In this document: positions 11,835-23,065 of the stretch, in pieces | How positions within the stretch are numbered: the stretch's first letter is position 1 | Layout: every line of letters starts with the position of its first letter | From: Zanthoxylum bungeanum | Taxonomy: Eukaryota > Streptophyta > Magnoliopsida > Sapindales > Rutaceae | Reading direction: 5' to 3' | Assembly (NCBI GenBank): GCA_019454045.1 | Contig: SKCR01023791.1 | Coordinates: forward strand, 62,001-126,000 | Length of the DNA: 64,000 bases | The notes under the pieces: model-generated | Databases searched by the model: none | Seen by the model: the letters and a program-made list of their open reading frames with translations, nothing else | What the model was told of the DNA's origin: nothing | Made by a program: the position numbers and the translations under genes

Positions 11835-12255
11835 TCCATTTTCGAACCGTTACTGAATTGAGATTATGGTCCATTTCCAAATCGTGCTCCATTTCCGGAG
11901 TGCCATTTTCGGCGTCTAACGTGATAGTGGTCCATTTCCGAACTGTGCTCCATTTTTGGAGTGCCATTTTCGGCGTCTGACATGATAGTGGTCCATTTCC
12001 GAACCGTGCTCCATTTTTGGAGTGCCATTTTCGGTGTCTGATGTGATAGTGGTCCATTTCCGAACCGTGCTCCATTTTCGGAGTGTAATTTTCGGCGTTT
12101 GACGTGATAAAGGTGCATTTCCGAACTGTGCTCCATTTTCGGAGTGCCATTTTCGGCGTCTGATATAGTGGTCCATTTCTGAACCGTGCTCCATTTTCGG
12201 AGTGCCATTTTCGGCATCTGATGTGATATTGATCCATTTCCGAACCGTGCTATAT
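11835..12255. repeat. 61-bp tandem array, about seven units
   Basis: The word GTGCTCCATTTT recurs at 11884, 11945, 12006, 12067, 12128 and 12186, so the period is 61 bases with one 3-base deletion. Each unit holds GGAGTGCCATTTTCGGCGTC and GTGGTCCATTTCCGAACC. Staggered open frames across the array are by-products of the repeat. It matches the array at 16390-16990. Confidence 0.92.
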
Positions 12256-13527
12256 GAGAAAGGGTAGACTGGTCGCCCCTAGTCTCAGTTCATCTTTCTG
12301 TCATTTGCTACTTTTTCATTATATCAAGGTAGATCTCCTGATGTGATGTTACATACCAACACACTGTACTACTTCTCACGAGATAATCCTGATAGCTAAA
12401 CATATTTTCGTCCTCAACGAATGCTTCGTGTCGAAACCATAGAACCTTCAAAGTAATTAATACTCTCAAATCTGATCGTCTGAATGAGTGATCTGAACTA
12501 GACTCCTAGTGTGTGTGTGTGTGTTGAGGCTCCTTCGCAGCTTAATCCTTAAGTAAGCCAATTCGATGATTTTGTCTCGGAGAATTGGATCAGTGGGTCT
12601 AACCAACCGAGATGTCTCGATCATACTCTGTGATTACTTACTCGTACTCAACATGATATGGTTTTCTTCTTTTTTTTTCTTTCGTCTCTTTCTTTTTTTC
12701 TTTTCATTTTGAATTTTCTTTGTTTTTCTTTTTCTTTTTTTCTTTTTTTTTCTTTTTTTTCTCTTTTTTCCGACACACCTACCATTTAAGGTAGCATTTC
12801 TCCTCATGGTGGTCCTAATACTCACCCACGGGTAGCTTCACGCTTATCGGTTATAGGTGGTTTATTTTTTCCTTTTCTTTTCAGAGACTTTTTTCTTTGT
12901 TTCCAACCATATCACATATCGTAGCATAAGTAAACCAGGATGGGCATCTAGGCAAACTGTCATTCACTGATCCGTCATCTCTTCAACTAGTCATTTCGCC
13001 AACTACTCAGGCTTCTACTGCTAAGATCCCGTAATCAAGTGCTCGCAAGTCTAGCCGAGATCAACTACTCAGAATACCGGATGAGAGCATATCTCGCACT
13101 TATCGTTTCTAAGGTTTCACCCTACAACAAATAATTTCATCACCGGACATATGCTTAGCCATCAAAGACTTCTCTCTCTCTCCTTTTTTTTCACTTCACT
13201 AGAATTATTCAACCGCTGATAATGTGGGCTTCGCCCCCTGGGATTCATTCTCAAAAACTCCTGGTAGCGCGGGCCTCAACCCTGAAGGTTCATTCCCAAA
13301 ACTGATGATTATGTGTGGGCCTCAACCCTAGGGATCCATTTCTCAAAACTGTTGATACTGTTTTGTTGCTCTCAGCTTGCTTGTATTTTGCCGATTTTCC
13401 TTCTTTTCTTCGAGACCTGTGAACACAAACAAAACAACATAATAAAAACGCGTGCATGCGATATGTATGTATGCATGTGTGGAGGTGCTCCATGTTCCTG
13501 ATGGGTTAGACCCTCATTGTGCTCCTT

Positions 13528-13897
13528 GGCGCCATGTGCCTACGCATGTCTCTGATCGCCCCCTGGGTCTGCTTATAGTTTCCTCATGCCGGTTCTCTTC
13601 TGGTGATTGTGCAGTTCTCTTTTGTCTGAAACCTGCAAACACATATCCAACACAAAAATTGCAAGTACGTTACGTGTATGCATGCATGGATGAATTTCCT
13701 ATCCCGTGGGTTAGGTCTTATGCCAGTTCTCCCAGTAACTGCTCTGTCTCTTCTTTCTTAGGAAAAATATTGCTTCAGTTTGTCCACGTTGTTTGGCTCG
13801 GCGAACTCGTTCCCTTCTAAGTCTGACAGTCTCACTGCCCCATTTCTTATTACCTTCTTGACTACGTATGGCCCTTCCTAGTTAGGTCTGAACTTTC
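13528..13897 (-). pseudogene. Tat integrase C-terminal tail, segment 1
   Basis: On the - strand, translation close to the LTR gives the end of gypsy integrase: EGPYVVKKVIRNGAVRLSDL, then an acidic NEFAEPNNVDKLKQYFS-like end. This is the common tail of Tat polyproteins. Everything upstream of it (primer site, gag, protease, RT, most of integrase) is missing, because the segment joins the middle LTR end directly. The same tail appears at 39301-39720. Confidence 0.7.
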
Positions 13898-16162
13898 TGT
13901 AGGACACAGAAATTGGCGACGCTGTCCCAGGCTCGCGACCCGGTTGGGAGTACGGAATAGCCCGCGGGGGAACTAAACCGGAGAACTAAAAATGGAGTCG
14001 CCATCCGGTGTGAACTGGGAAAATGATTTAAGGCCGCACTCACCCCTCGTAAGGGAAGATCTCAAACCGTTGGGTTCGGAATGGTCCCTTACTTATGCCA
14101 CTTGTAATGAAATGATTTATGCAATAGTACAACCAAATCTCATGCAATACGTACCAGATAATTTAAGCAACATGCAAGTTTGCACACCCATAATCGTAAA
14201 TGAAAGAAATGAAGGCAAAATACATAATTCATGAACGTATTAAGCAATAAAGTGCAATAATGTAACTAATAACAACTATAAATGCATTAATAATAAAAGC
14301 GAGCACACAATCTCATGAGCATATCGAATAAATAAATGCGGAAAATATAAATAAACAATAACGGTAAAGGAAAAAATATTAAAGAGAGCTAACTAAGCAT
14401 ATGATGGGGAAGGGAATGACTAAGGAAACAAACATGCATGAAACATGATGGAGGAATCATGCCTAAAAGAAAATAACATACTAAACGACTAAATCATGAA
14501 TAAACATAAGATTAGATGAAACGAAATATGTGCGTCTCTCAAGCGGTACGTGGCATTGTATCCCGAGTACAGACCGCACTACCGTCCATTCAGATTCGGC
14601 TACGGAATTTACGTCCGGGTTTCCATCCGATATACCGCAAGAGATAACACATATTTCATTCATCCCATGGCCACAACTTACATGAAACTATAATACGCAT
14701 GCGAAGAAATAACAATAAATAACAAAAAAAAACGGGAATAAATAAAAAGGGTGCCCTCAGGTCTAACCTCCTAAGTCGCCTCTTGGAAGTGCGTTACGCG
14801 GTTGTCGGAAAGGTTGATGCTCCGCAACTTTTCCGATTTACTGGTTCGCTGTTTTCCTTCATCGCCTCACTATTTTAGGCTGCTGTTTTGCACTCTTTTG
14901 CGGCTGTTTTGGTCACTGTTTTTGTGATATTTGGGCTGTGTTTCAGGGAAGTTTTTGCGGTAATGGGTGTGCAGGTTTTTGGACAGTTTTTTGTGGTATT
15001 TTAGGTGCAGGTCAGGGGTTGTTTTGCGGTATTTTCAGGTGCAGGTCATGGGTTGTTTCAGTGGTATTTTAGGGTGCAGGTCATGGGCTGTTTTGTGGGC
15101 TTGTTTTAGTGCGGTTTGGTCAGTGAAATGGGGTGCTATTCTGGTTGCTATTGGCGTGAATGTGAAAGAGTTGCTCTGTGTGTGTGAATGAGGTGTTTAC
15201 GTTCGGCCATGAGGGTTGTTGTTTTTCACGGTCAGTGGGTTGTGTGGGTTGATTTCGACACGAAGGAGTGCGCGTGGTGATGACTTTTAGGGTTTTTGTG
15301 GTGATGGTACTGTGTTTCCAGAGAGAGAGAGTGGCGTGATCTGTCTTATTACCGAGTGAGAAGAACCGTGAATGACAAGGGTTTTTTGTTTTTGTGAGAG
15401 TGGCGTGGAAGAAGTAGGTTAGGCTGTGAACTGTTAGGGTTTTTCTCGTTGCTGAGTTTGAGAGGAGGAGAGATAGTGGTTAGGCCGTGTGGGGAAGATG
15501 ATAAGAAGATTAGGGTTTGGCTGTCGGGAAGAGAGATGAGAGGCGTTAATGAGCTAGGGCCTCCAAGAGTTGGGTTTAGGCTTCTTTTTATAGGCAATGG
15601 TTGGGGTTGTCCTTATGTGAATAAGGAAGAATATTGTGTAATTATGGGGGATATTTAATTTGTGTATCATAAGGAAATGATCTCTTCAATTTGGGAAGGT
15701 AATTTGATTTTATTTGATTTTATTTTATTTAGTTTAGAAATGGGATTTAATTTAATTGGAATATAGTTTATGGAATTTAATTTGAATCTTTTAGGTTGGG
15801 AAGGTGATTTGGTTTAATTTCAACATGTGTTTAATGTGTGGGTTTGTTATTTTGGAAGGAGATGAGCGTGGAATTGGTCTTCTTGGGCGTGTACTTGGGC
15901 ACTTTGGTGGGCTTGGTCTGTGGCTTGGTGATGTGTGGGCTTGCCGTGTGACTTGCGGGGGTTTTTGGGCTGAGGATGAATTTTAAAACAGAAGTCCAAC
16001 GAGCGAACCCACAGCTAAGCAAACGAATTTAGTCCAACAAGATATCAATTTCTGACTTTTCCCTTCCGACGTCTGTTTCCCGTGACTTCCACAGCTTAAA
16101 GAGGTAGTGTCTCCATGTGAGACTCATCAACAAGACTTATATGCAAAAATGCAGTGCCTACA
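13898..16162 (-). repeat. Tat LTR 2 (middle LTR)
   Basis: A 2265-bp LTR with TGTAGG...CCTACA ends. On its right is a polypurine tract, so it serves as the 3' LTR of the right internal segment. On its left lies the shortened segment 1, for which it stands as the 5' LTR. A TATA box is at 15584-15593 (- strand). An LTR shared by two internal segments is the expected product of unequal recombination between related elements. Confidence 0.85.
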
Positions 16163-17628
16163 GTCGCCCCCACTTTGATGAGACTTGTGCAGTGTGTGAC
16201 AATGACAATCCTATCAAAGTTATGTAATGCATTTTTACGTACCTGGCTCGCCAGCTGCCGCTTGACTTGTCTGTTGCTTCAAACTAAGTTGATCTGGTGT
16301 TGAGGTGGTGTGACCTCGAGGTTCATCCCTGCAAAATGCTGTGATCTCTAAGAATCACTATCGAACTGAACTGATGAGAGGTGGTTCATTTTTGAACCGT
16401 TACTGAGCTGAGATTATTTTCCATTTCCAAACCGTGCTCCATTTTCGGAGTGCCATTTTCGGCGTCTGACGTGATAGTGGTCCATTTCCGAACCGTGCTC
16501 CATTTTCGGAGTGCCATTTTCAGCGTCTGATGTGATAGTGGTCCATTTCCGAACCGTGCTCCATTTTCGGAGTGCCATTTTCGGCGTCTGATGTGATAGT
16601 GGTCCATTTCTGAACCCTGCTCCATTTTCAGAGTGCTATTTTCGGCGTCTGACGTAATAGTAGTCCATTTTCGAACCATGCTCCATTTTCGGATTCCTAT
16701 TTTCGGCATCTGATGTGATATTGGTCGATTTTCGAACCGCGCTCCATTTTCGGAGTGCATTTTCGGCGTCTGATGTGATATTGGTCCATTTCAGAACCGT
16801 GCTCCATTTTCGGAGTGTTATTTTCAGCGTTTGACGTGATAGTGGTCCATTTTCGAACCGTGCTCCATTTTCGGAGTGCCATTTTCGGCGTCTGATGTGA
16901 TAATGGTGCATTTTCGAACCGTGCTCCATTTTCAGAGTGCCATTTTCGGTGTCTGATGTGATAGTGGTCCATTTTCGAACCGTGCTATATGAGAAAGGGT
17001 AGACTGGTCGTCTGAATGAGTGATCTGAACTAGACTCCTAGTGTGTGTGTGCCGAAGCTCCTTCGCAGCTTAATCCTTAAGTAAGCCAATTCAATGATTT
17101 TGTCTCGGAGAATTGGATCAGTGGGTCTAACTAACCGAGATGTCTCGATCATACTCTGTGATTACTTCCTCGTACTCAACATGATATGGTTTTCTTTCGT
17201 CTCTTTCTTTTTTTCTTTTCATTTTTTTTTCATTTTTTTTTCATTTTTTTTTCTTCTTTTTCTCTTTTTTCCAACACACCTACCCTTTAAGGTAGCATTT
17301 CTCCTCATGGTGGTCCTAATACTCGTCCACGGGTAGCTTCACGCTTATCGGTTATAGGTGGTTTATTTTTTCCTTTTCTTTTCAGAGACTTTTTTCTTTG
17401 TTTACAACCATATCACATATCGTAGCATAAGTAAACCAGGATGGACATCTAGGTAAATTGTCATTCACTGATCCGCCATCTCTTCAACTAGTCATTTCGC
17501 CAACTACTCAGGCTTCTACTGCTAAGATCCCGTAATCAAGTGCTCGCGAGTCTAGCCGAGATCAACTACTCAGAATACCGGATGAGAGCACATCTCGCAC
17601 TTATCATTTCTAAGGTTTCACCCTACAG
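16163..17628 (-). other. Tat 3' untranslated region, segment 2
   Basis: Begins with the polypurine tract (16163-16176) and repeats the layout of 11613-13130: leader block, 61-bp array, CTCCTTCGCAGCTTAATCC block and pyrimidine run (about 17185-17275). Compared with segment 1 it lacks about 290 bases between the array and the CGTCTGAATGAGTGATCTG block. It ends at about 17629, where copia sequence begins. Confidence 0.7.
16390..16990. repeat. 61-bp tandem array, about ten units
   Basis: Same unit as at 11835-12255 but more copies. The CATTTTCGGAGTGC core repeats about every 61 bases from 16440 to about 16930, with single-base gaps in some units. The copy-number difference between two segments of one composite shows expansion or contraction after or during duplication. 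Confidence 0.9.
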
Positions 17629-18726
17629 CAAACAAAGAAAACATGTACCCGGATTGCGACTTGCATTCATCTTTATCGGTTTGGAAATCTTGCATCGGTA
17701 TACCCAGTTACCTCAAGTTCTCCATCTCCATAGATTAAGAAAGCATCCTTAGTTCGTCTAAGATACTTAAGGATATTCTTAACCGCCATCCAGTGACCTT
17801 CACCTGGATCGGCCTGATAGCGACTACACATGCTTAAAGCATACGATATATCAGGTCGCGTACATATCATGGCATACATGATCGATCCGACTTCCGAGGC
17901 GAACGGTATCCGACTCATGTTGTCTCTCTCATCTTGAGTTTTAGGACACATGTCCTTAGATAGAGTGACGCTATGTGACAATGGCAACAGTCCCCTCTTG
18001 GACTGATCCATGTTGAAACTCTTCAACACTTTGTCAATGTACGTGCTCTGGGAGAGTCCAAGCAGCTTTCTAGATCTATCCCGGTAGATCTTTATTCCTA
18101 GAATAAAGGCTGCTTCTCCCAGATCCTTCATGGGGAATTTTAATGAAAGCCAAGCTTTCACCGATGTTAACATGGGAATGTCATTGCCAATAAGCAATAT
18201 ATCATCAACGTAAAGGACAATGAATGTCAGTGCACTCCCACTAACCTTCTTATAGACACAAGGATCATCCTCGTTTTGAACGAAATCATATTCTTTTATG
18301 ATCTCATCAAAACGTTGGTTCCAAGAACGTGATGCTTGCTTTAATCCATAAATGGATCGATTTAACTTACAAACCTTGTTTGTAAGTCTTGGTACGACAA
18401 AACCATCAGGCTGTTGCATATAAACATCCTCCAAAAGGTTTCCGTTAAGGAAAGCGGTTTTGACGTCCATCTGCCATATCTCTTAATCGAAATATGCAGC
18501 TATAGCAAGCATTATCCTAATGGATTTAATCATGGCAAATGGTGAAAAGTTTTGTCGTAATCGACACCATGTCGTTGACGATACCCTTTCGCTACAAGCC
18601 TAGATTTGTACGTTTGTATGTTGCCATCCATGTCGGTCTTCCTCTTGAAGACCCATTTGCAACCAATAGGCTTTACACCTTCTGGTGCATCAACCAGTGT
18701 CCAAACTGGGTTGGTGTACATGGAAT
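17629..18726 (-). pseudogene. copia RT/RNase H fragment (copy B, left member of the tandem duplication)
   Basis: On the - strand, 17673-18470 reads as a long open RVT_2 stretch with DVKTAFLNGNLLEDVYMQQP, IYGLKQASRSW and the catalytic box YVDDILLIGND, then the RNase H start with YGDGELEVTGYTDA. Upstream (18530-18726) is GCKWVFKRKTDMDGN and SRLVAKGYRQ. The two pieces are separated by stops near 18475-18530. The fragment continues at 30974 after the Athila-type insertion. It ends at 17629 against Tat sequence, so the RNase H end and 3' LTR are missing. Confidence 0.85.
18722..18726. other. target-site duplication GGAAT, left copy
   Basis: GGAAT lies before the 5' LTR and again at 30969-30973 after the 3' LTR. 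The uninterrupted paralogue at about 32740-32746 reads CATGGAATCTATTTCGG, which gives the empty site directly. Confidence 0.95.
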
Positions 18727-19030
18727 TGATAAGTGGTAAATCTATCACTATTTCCCACTCATTTAACCTAATATATTGTATAGTTTCTTGAGTTATGTGA
18801 ATATTTTGATGTGTTTTATGTTATTTTGTAGATAAATAAAGTTTCAGGACATTCTGGAGGTGATTTGGAGCAAAACAGGAAAAATTGGCAAAAAGGGCAT
18901 TTCGGTAAATTGTCTACGTCGCGACGCCCAAGTCATCAGCGTCCCGACACCTAACGTGCACCAGATCTACTAACGTGCGCCGGGTCAACGGATCAGAATT
19001 TGAGAAGTTTGACTTTGCTAACATGCGCCG

Positions 19031-19150
19031 TGCCACGTGTCACCATCACAGCCGATATGCTAACGTGCACCGTGCCACGTGTCGTCATCCTACGGCGCCG
19101 ACAATCTCAATTGCCACGTGTGCCACGTGTCATCCATGTCTTCGCCACGT
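19031..19150 (+). promoter_or_regulatory. cluster of CCACGTGTC (G-box/ABRE-like) motifs in 5' LTR
   Basis: Four CACGTG cores lie within about 100 bases, each in the form CCACGTGT, plus further ACGT cores, all 60-175 bases upstream of the TATA box. CACGTG with flanking C and GTC is the binding core of plant bZIP (ABRE/G-box) and PIF-type bHLH factors. Regulation by such factors is inference. The 3' LTR carries a larger cluster. Confidence 0.5.
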
Positions 19151-19205
19151 CATCGGTCAACGAGCCAAAGGCCTTGGCGTCGCGACGCTGGAAGCTTACC
19201 CGCGC

Positions 19206-19214
19206 CTATAAATT
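19206..19214 (+). promoter_or_regulatory. TATA box of 5' LTR
   Basis: CTATAAATT follows a GC-rich stretch and lies downstream of the G-box cluster; the same motif is at 29564-29572 in the 3' LTR. It is the best candidate start region for the genomic RNA. Confidence 0.65.
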
Positions 19215-19399
19215 GAGCTCGAGATTTCAGAATTTGTTGTACCATTCTCTCCCATTTCTTTGATGTAAATAGGGAGTTCTTCTCTCTCTAAGTTTCGTTT
19301 TAATTTTTTTTTTTTAGTTTTGTAATAATTTTAATTACGTTTTGTAATAATAGTAATTTACTTTCTTACTTTTTACAGTTTTTACTATTCATCATGAGG

Positions 19400-19428
19400 A
19401 GGTAACTTCCCCAGCTAGGGTGAAAGGT
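19400..19428 (+). promoter_or_regulatory. candidate 5' splice sites in the LTR leader
   Basis: GAG|GTAACT (intron would start at 19402) and AAG|GTAATT (19427) both fit the plant donor consensus and lie about 200 bases after the TATA box. They could pair with acceptors before gag, 26076 or 26868. This is a motif reading only. Confidence 0.35.
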
Positions 19429-19503
19429 AATTCTTTTACTATTGCTATTAGATTAATCTCCCTTAAAATAATATATTCACTATTTAAAACCTGACTAATA
19501 AAG

Positions 19504-19706
19504 GATACCGCTATATTGGTCGGTTGGTAATTTAATTCTAATCTGGTTTGAACCTGACTAATCAATGATACCGCCAGATTGGTCGGTTGGTAATTTTATT
19601 TTGGTTCCGCCTTTATGGCTGGTTATGGACAAATATTACCGCCTTAATGGCTGGTTGGACTTAATTTGACTTAATCAGGATACCGCCAGATTGGTCGGTT
19701 GGTAAT
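19504..19706 (+). repeat. repeated GATACCGCCAGATTGGTCGG modules in 5' LTR
   Basis: Three copies of a 27-base phrase, GATACCGC...ATTGGTCGGTTGGTAAT, at 19504-19530, 19567-19594 and 19679-19706, and a variant ACCGCCTTAATGGCTGGTTGG at 19638-19658. They are conserved in the 3' LTR (about 29868-30070). ACCGCC and GGTCGGT can pair, so small hairpins are possible. Confidence 0.65.
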
Positions 19707-20615
19707 ATTATCACAAGTTTATATATTATTTTATGGGAGATATCTAAATTAATAGTAGTAAAAGTAATTCCTTTTACCTTAGCATTTATTTTATTGTAAT
19801 TTACCCTTCAGTATTTACTTTACCGCAATTACTTTTCAGTATTTTATGTCTTTTATTTTACCAGCCCTAGCTATGTGTCGTAACTAAATTAGTATCTGGG
19901 GTTGTGATGACTTTCAATATCACCGGTTTATAAGGGGTTAGATTATAGTTTGGGTAATATAAAGATTTATTTATTGAGTCTTAATCTTAATACTTTTTAA
20001 TTAACTGGCCATTAATTAAATTGACTAGGTAAACTTAAAATGAACTAGACATAGGGATTTTAAGTTTAAGACCTCAGACTCAATAGCCCACGATCTTCCT
20101 TGAGGATAGATAACCTTTTAATAGATTTCCTTACATGATAGGAATATACTTGTCGGGCGGGGGGTAGCCATAATTGGAACTTAATCTTAATGAATCTAGG
20201 TAATTTGGTTGGCATAGACATATGGTTCAATTGGATTATACTAGGTATTTGTAATTGACCATCGGAAGAGGCTTTTACATAATTTAGTGTTCCAGGTTAA
20301 TAAATCAATATTTTACCCGACTATAAGATTACCACTTCATCTTTAAAATGATATTAAAAGAAATCACAACCCTAGATAGTTTTTAATATTGAATTTTCTT
20401 AAAATCTAATTTCGAACAATTTTATTTACTTGTCTTTAAATTTAGAATCGTCGCCATTTCAAATCAATTAAACAACCTGTTAGATACTAGTAATCATTTA
20501 ACCTCATAAAATTAATAACTTAGGTATTAAGTCCTCGTGGGATCGATACTTTTTATACTACTTGAACGATACGTACGCTTGCGTTATACGTGTGTGTTTA
20601 CGCTGGTCAAGTTTT

Positions 20616-20633
20616 TGGCGCCGATGTCGGGGA
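20616..20633 (+). other. primer-binding site, tRNA-Asp type
   Basis: TGGCGCCGATGTCGGGGA begins six bases after the LTR end. It matches the complement of the plant tRNA-Asp 3' end with two differences. This primer is typical of Athila-type gypsy elements. Confidence 0.8.
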
Positions 20634-20724
20634 CTTATTTATCTTTTACTATTAGTTTAGGGGTTAGATACGTTACTTGTATCTAATTTCTTTTTACTTA
20701 TTGCTTTTGTTTTCTTGTGTTTCA

Positions 20725-20725
20725 G
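20725..20725 (+). promoter_or_regulatory. candidate 3' splice site before gag
   Basis: A pyrimidine-rich TTTTGTTTTCTTGTGTTTCAG run ends here, 15 bases before the gag ATG at 20741. Some Tat/Athila-type elements splice their leader, so this could be a real acceptor. Confidence 0.35.
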
Positions 20726-20740
20726 GTTCTCAGAAACTTC

Positions 20741-22160
20741 ATGAGACGAACCAGAAGCTTTGAACTCCGACCGCTTGACCCAGAAATTGAAAGAACCATC
20801 AGACAGTTGAGAAGGGAAATGCGAGAAGGCCAAGAAGTTTTAGTCAACATGGAACCTGAACCTTTGGAGGTTGCACCACCAATTCCCATTCGAGACAGAA
20901 CCATTCCAGTGATTGACAGACTCATTTCTTGTATTGTACTTCCTCCCTTACCAGCAAATGTAGGAGACATCAAAACATGCATTCAGATGATTCAGCAGTC
21001 AGTTCAGTTTGGGGGGAATGCAACTGAAGATCCTAATGCCCACATCAGCAGCTTCCTGGAAGTTTGCGGCACTTTCAATTACAACCGAGAAGCTGAAGAA
21101 GCAATGAGACTGCGTGTTTTCCCATATTCCTTGAAGGACAGAGCTAAAGCTTGGCTACATTCATTACCAGCAGGTTCTATCACAACATGGAACACTTTAG
21201 CCACCAATTTTTTGCAAAGTATTTTCCACCAGCCAGAACCAGAAAGCTGAGGAATGACATCACATCCTTTGTGCAACAAGACTCAGAAACTCTCTATGAA
21301 GCTTGGGAAAGGTACAAAGATTTACTCCGGAAATTTCCACACCATGAGATTCCAAAATGGCTTCAAGTCCAAACATTCTATAATGGACTTTCTGGAATAA
21401 TGAGAACCACAATAGATGCTGTTGCTGGAGGAGCTTTAATGGCAAAAGGAGAAGATCAAGCCTGGGAACTAATCGAAGAAATGGCCAACAACAATTCATT
21501 GTGGCCAACCGAAAGGAGCATGATCCAAAGAATTGCAGGAATTTATGAAAGTGGAGCCAATACAGCAGTCAACACCAAGCTAGATCAGATATGCAAATTC
21601 ATGGAGACTCTTACCACTGGATCCATAAGTTCACCATATGGAGGAGCACCAGAATCAAACCAACTTGAAGAAACTGTGAATTTTGTCAACAATTTCAACA
21701 GACAGGGGAACAATCCATATTCCAGCACCTACAACCCAGGGTGGAGGAATCATCCTAATTTTTCATGGAGCAACAATTCAGGCCAACAGCGGAACTATCC
21801 ACCACCTGGATTCCAGCAACAGAACAAAGGCCCGGAGCAGGCAAATGAACCAGGAATAGCAAAGTGCTGGCTCAGTTAAAAAAGTACGATGCTATCTTTC
21901 AGAGCCAATCAGCTTCCATCAAAGCACTGGAGAATCAAATCGGACAACTGGCCAATGCTCAGAGTTACAGACCACCAGGAAATCTTCCCAGCAACACAGA
22001 ACCCAATCCAAGGAACCGAGGGAAGGAGCAATGTCAAGCCATTACTTTGAAAAGCGGTACTGAAATCAACAAAGATGTTGGAATCAAGATGTCCCAAGAA
22101 GAAGTTCCAAAAGAAGCTGAACAACAGATGGAGGAAAAGAAGCAAAGGAAAAAGAACAGA
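20741..22160 (+). pseudogene. Athila-type gag (broken)
   Basis: Gag forms the virus-like particle that packages element RNA. ATG at 20741 starts MRRTRSFELRPLDPEIERT, a typical Athila gag beginning. The Retrotrans_gag core follows (AWLHSLPAGSITTWNTL, then YEAWERYKDLLRKFPHHEIP and FYNGL). Near the end is an Asn/Pro-rich part with RNHPNFSWSNN, then ALENQIGQLA, a coiled segment common in these gags. Frameshifts lie near 21205 (T run), 21860 and 22170. No classical CCHC knuckle is seen. Confidence 0.88.
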
Positions 22161-22169
22161 TCCACTCAT

Positions 22170-23062
22170 CCTCCACCTTTTCCTCAGCGTCTTCAGAAAA
22201 ACACTGGACAAGCAGTTTGCTCGATTCCTGGAGGTTTTCAAAAAGCTGCACATCAACATTCCATTTGCAGAAGCCTTGGAAGAAATGCCCAGTTATGTCA
22301 AATTCATGAAAGACATTCTTTCACGAAACGGAGATTGGGAGACTACGAAACAGTAGCATTAACAGAAGAATGCAGCGCCATCATTCAGAGGAAACTTCCC
22401 CCGAAGTTGAAAGATCCTGGCAGTTTCATAGTTCCATGCACCATTGGAGAACATTACATCGGTAAGGCTTTATGTGATTTAGGAGCCAGTGTTAACTTGA
22501 TGCCTTTTTCTATTTACAGGAAACTGCAGATTGGAGAAGCAATGCCTACCTCAGTTTCATTGCACTTGCTGACCGAACACTTGCATTTCCAAGAGGTGTT
22601 GTTGAAGATGTGTTGGTGAAAGTAGACAAACTAATTCTCCCAGCAGATTTCATCATCCTTGACATGGAAGAAGACAAAGAAATACCTATCATTCTTGGGA
22701 GACCATTCTTGGCTACAAGTAAAACTGTGATTGATGTGCAAAAAGGAGAACTGACCATGAAAGTACAGGACCAAGAAGTGACCTTTAATGTTTTCAAAGC
22801 CATGAAATTCCCGAGTGATGAAAAGGAAGAATAATGCTTCAGAGTTGATGTTATTGAAAGTATCGTTCAAAATACTGAACCAAATCCCAAAGATACACTT
22901 GAAGCTTGTATCACCAACATGATTGACAGTGAGCTAGATGCTGAAATCCTGGAATGTATCAACTACCTTGACAAACCATTCCGATTCAAAGCAACACCAC
23001 CAGTTGAAAGTTTGGAACTACCAAAGAAAGATCGAATCAAGCCTTCGATTGAAGAACCACCA
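22170..23062 (+). pseudogene. Athila-type aspartic protease region (broken)
   Basis: The retropepsin-like domain that matures the polyprotein. The active-site block reads ALCDLGASVNLMPFSIYRKL near 22468-22527, with Asp-Leu-Gly-Ala-Ser as the D(S/T)GA variant usual in Athila/Tat. Later comes IPIILGRPFLAT, the second conserved block, near 22684-22719. Frameshifts lie near 22340 and 22560. In-frame stops lie at 22832-22834 and just before 23066. Confidence 0.85.
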
Positions 23063-23065
23063 TAG

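Larger units (their letters stand above)
11613..13527 (-). other. Tat 3' untranslated region, segment 1
   Basis: Non-coding DNA between the integrase tail and the polypurine tract. It holds a 61-bp tandem array, a long pyrimidine run (about 12660-12775) and blocks also found at 16163-17628 and 31164-31648. No gene is seen. Long 3' regions with tandem repeats are typical of Tat/Ogre-type elements. Confidence 0.7.
17135..18726. repeat. tandem duplication, left copy (first part)
   Basis: 17135-18726 plus 30969-31142 matches 31164-32917 through both the Tat part and the copia part, including the abnormal Tat/copia junction (17629 and 31648). The copies differ by scattered substitutions and poly-T length. 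Only the left copy contains the Athila-type insertion, so the duplication came first. Confidence 0.85.
18727..20609 (+). repeat. 5' LTR of the Athila-type element
   Basis: 1883 bp with TG...CA ends. It matches the 3' LTR except for scattered substitutions and a gap of about 270 bases near 19150-19175, where the 3' LTR has extra CCACGTGTC-rich sequence. It contains a TATA box, G-box-like motifs and repeated GATACCGCC modules. Confidence 0.93.

Noticed and set aside
11773..12237. Repetitive ORFs over the 61-bp array (also 16386-16972)
   Set aside because: 61 is not a multiple of three, so all three frames show the same repeating words; this is typical of tandem DNA, not a gene.
11835..12255. 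CRISPR-like array
   Set aside because: The whole 61-bp unit is repeated without unique spacers, and the DNA is plant nuclear.
12634..12825. Lys/Arg-rich ORF
   Set aside because: It is the reverse reading of a pyrimidine run.
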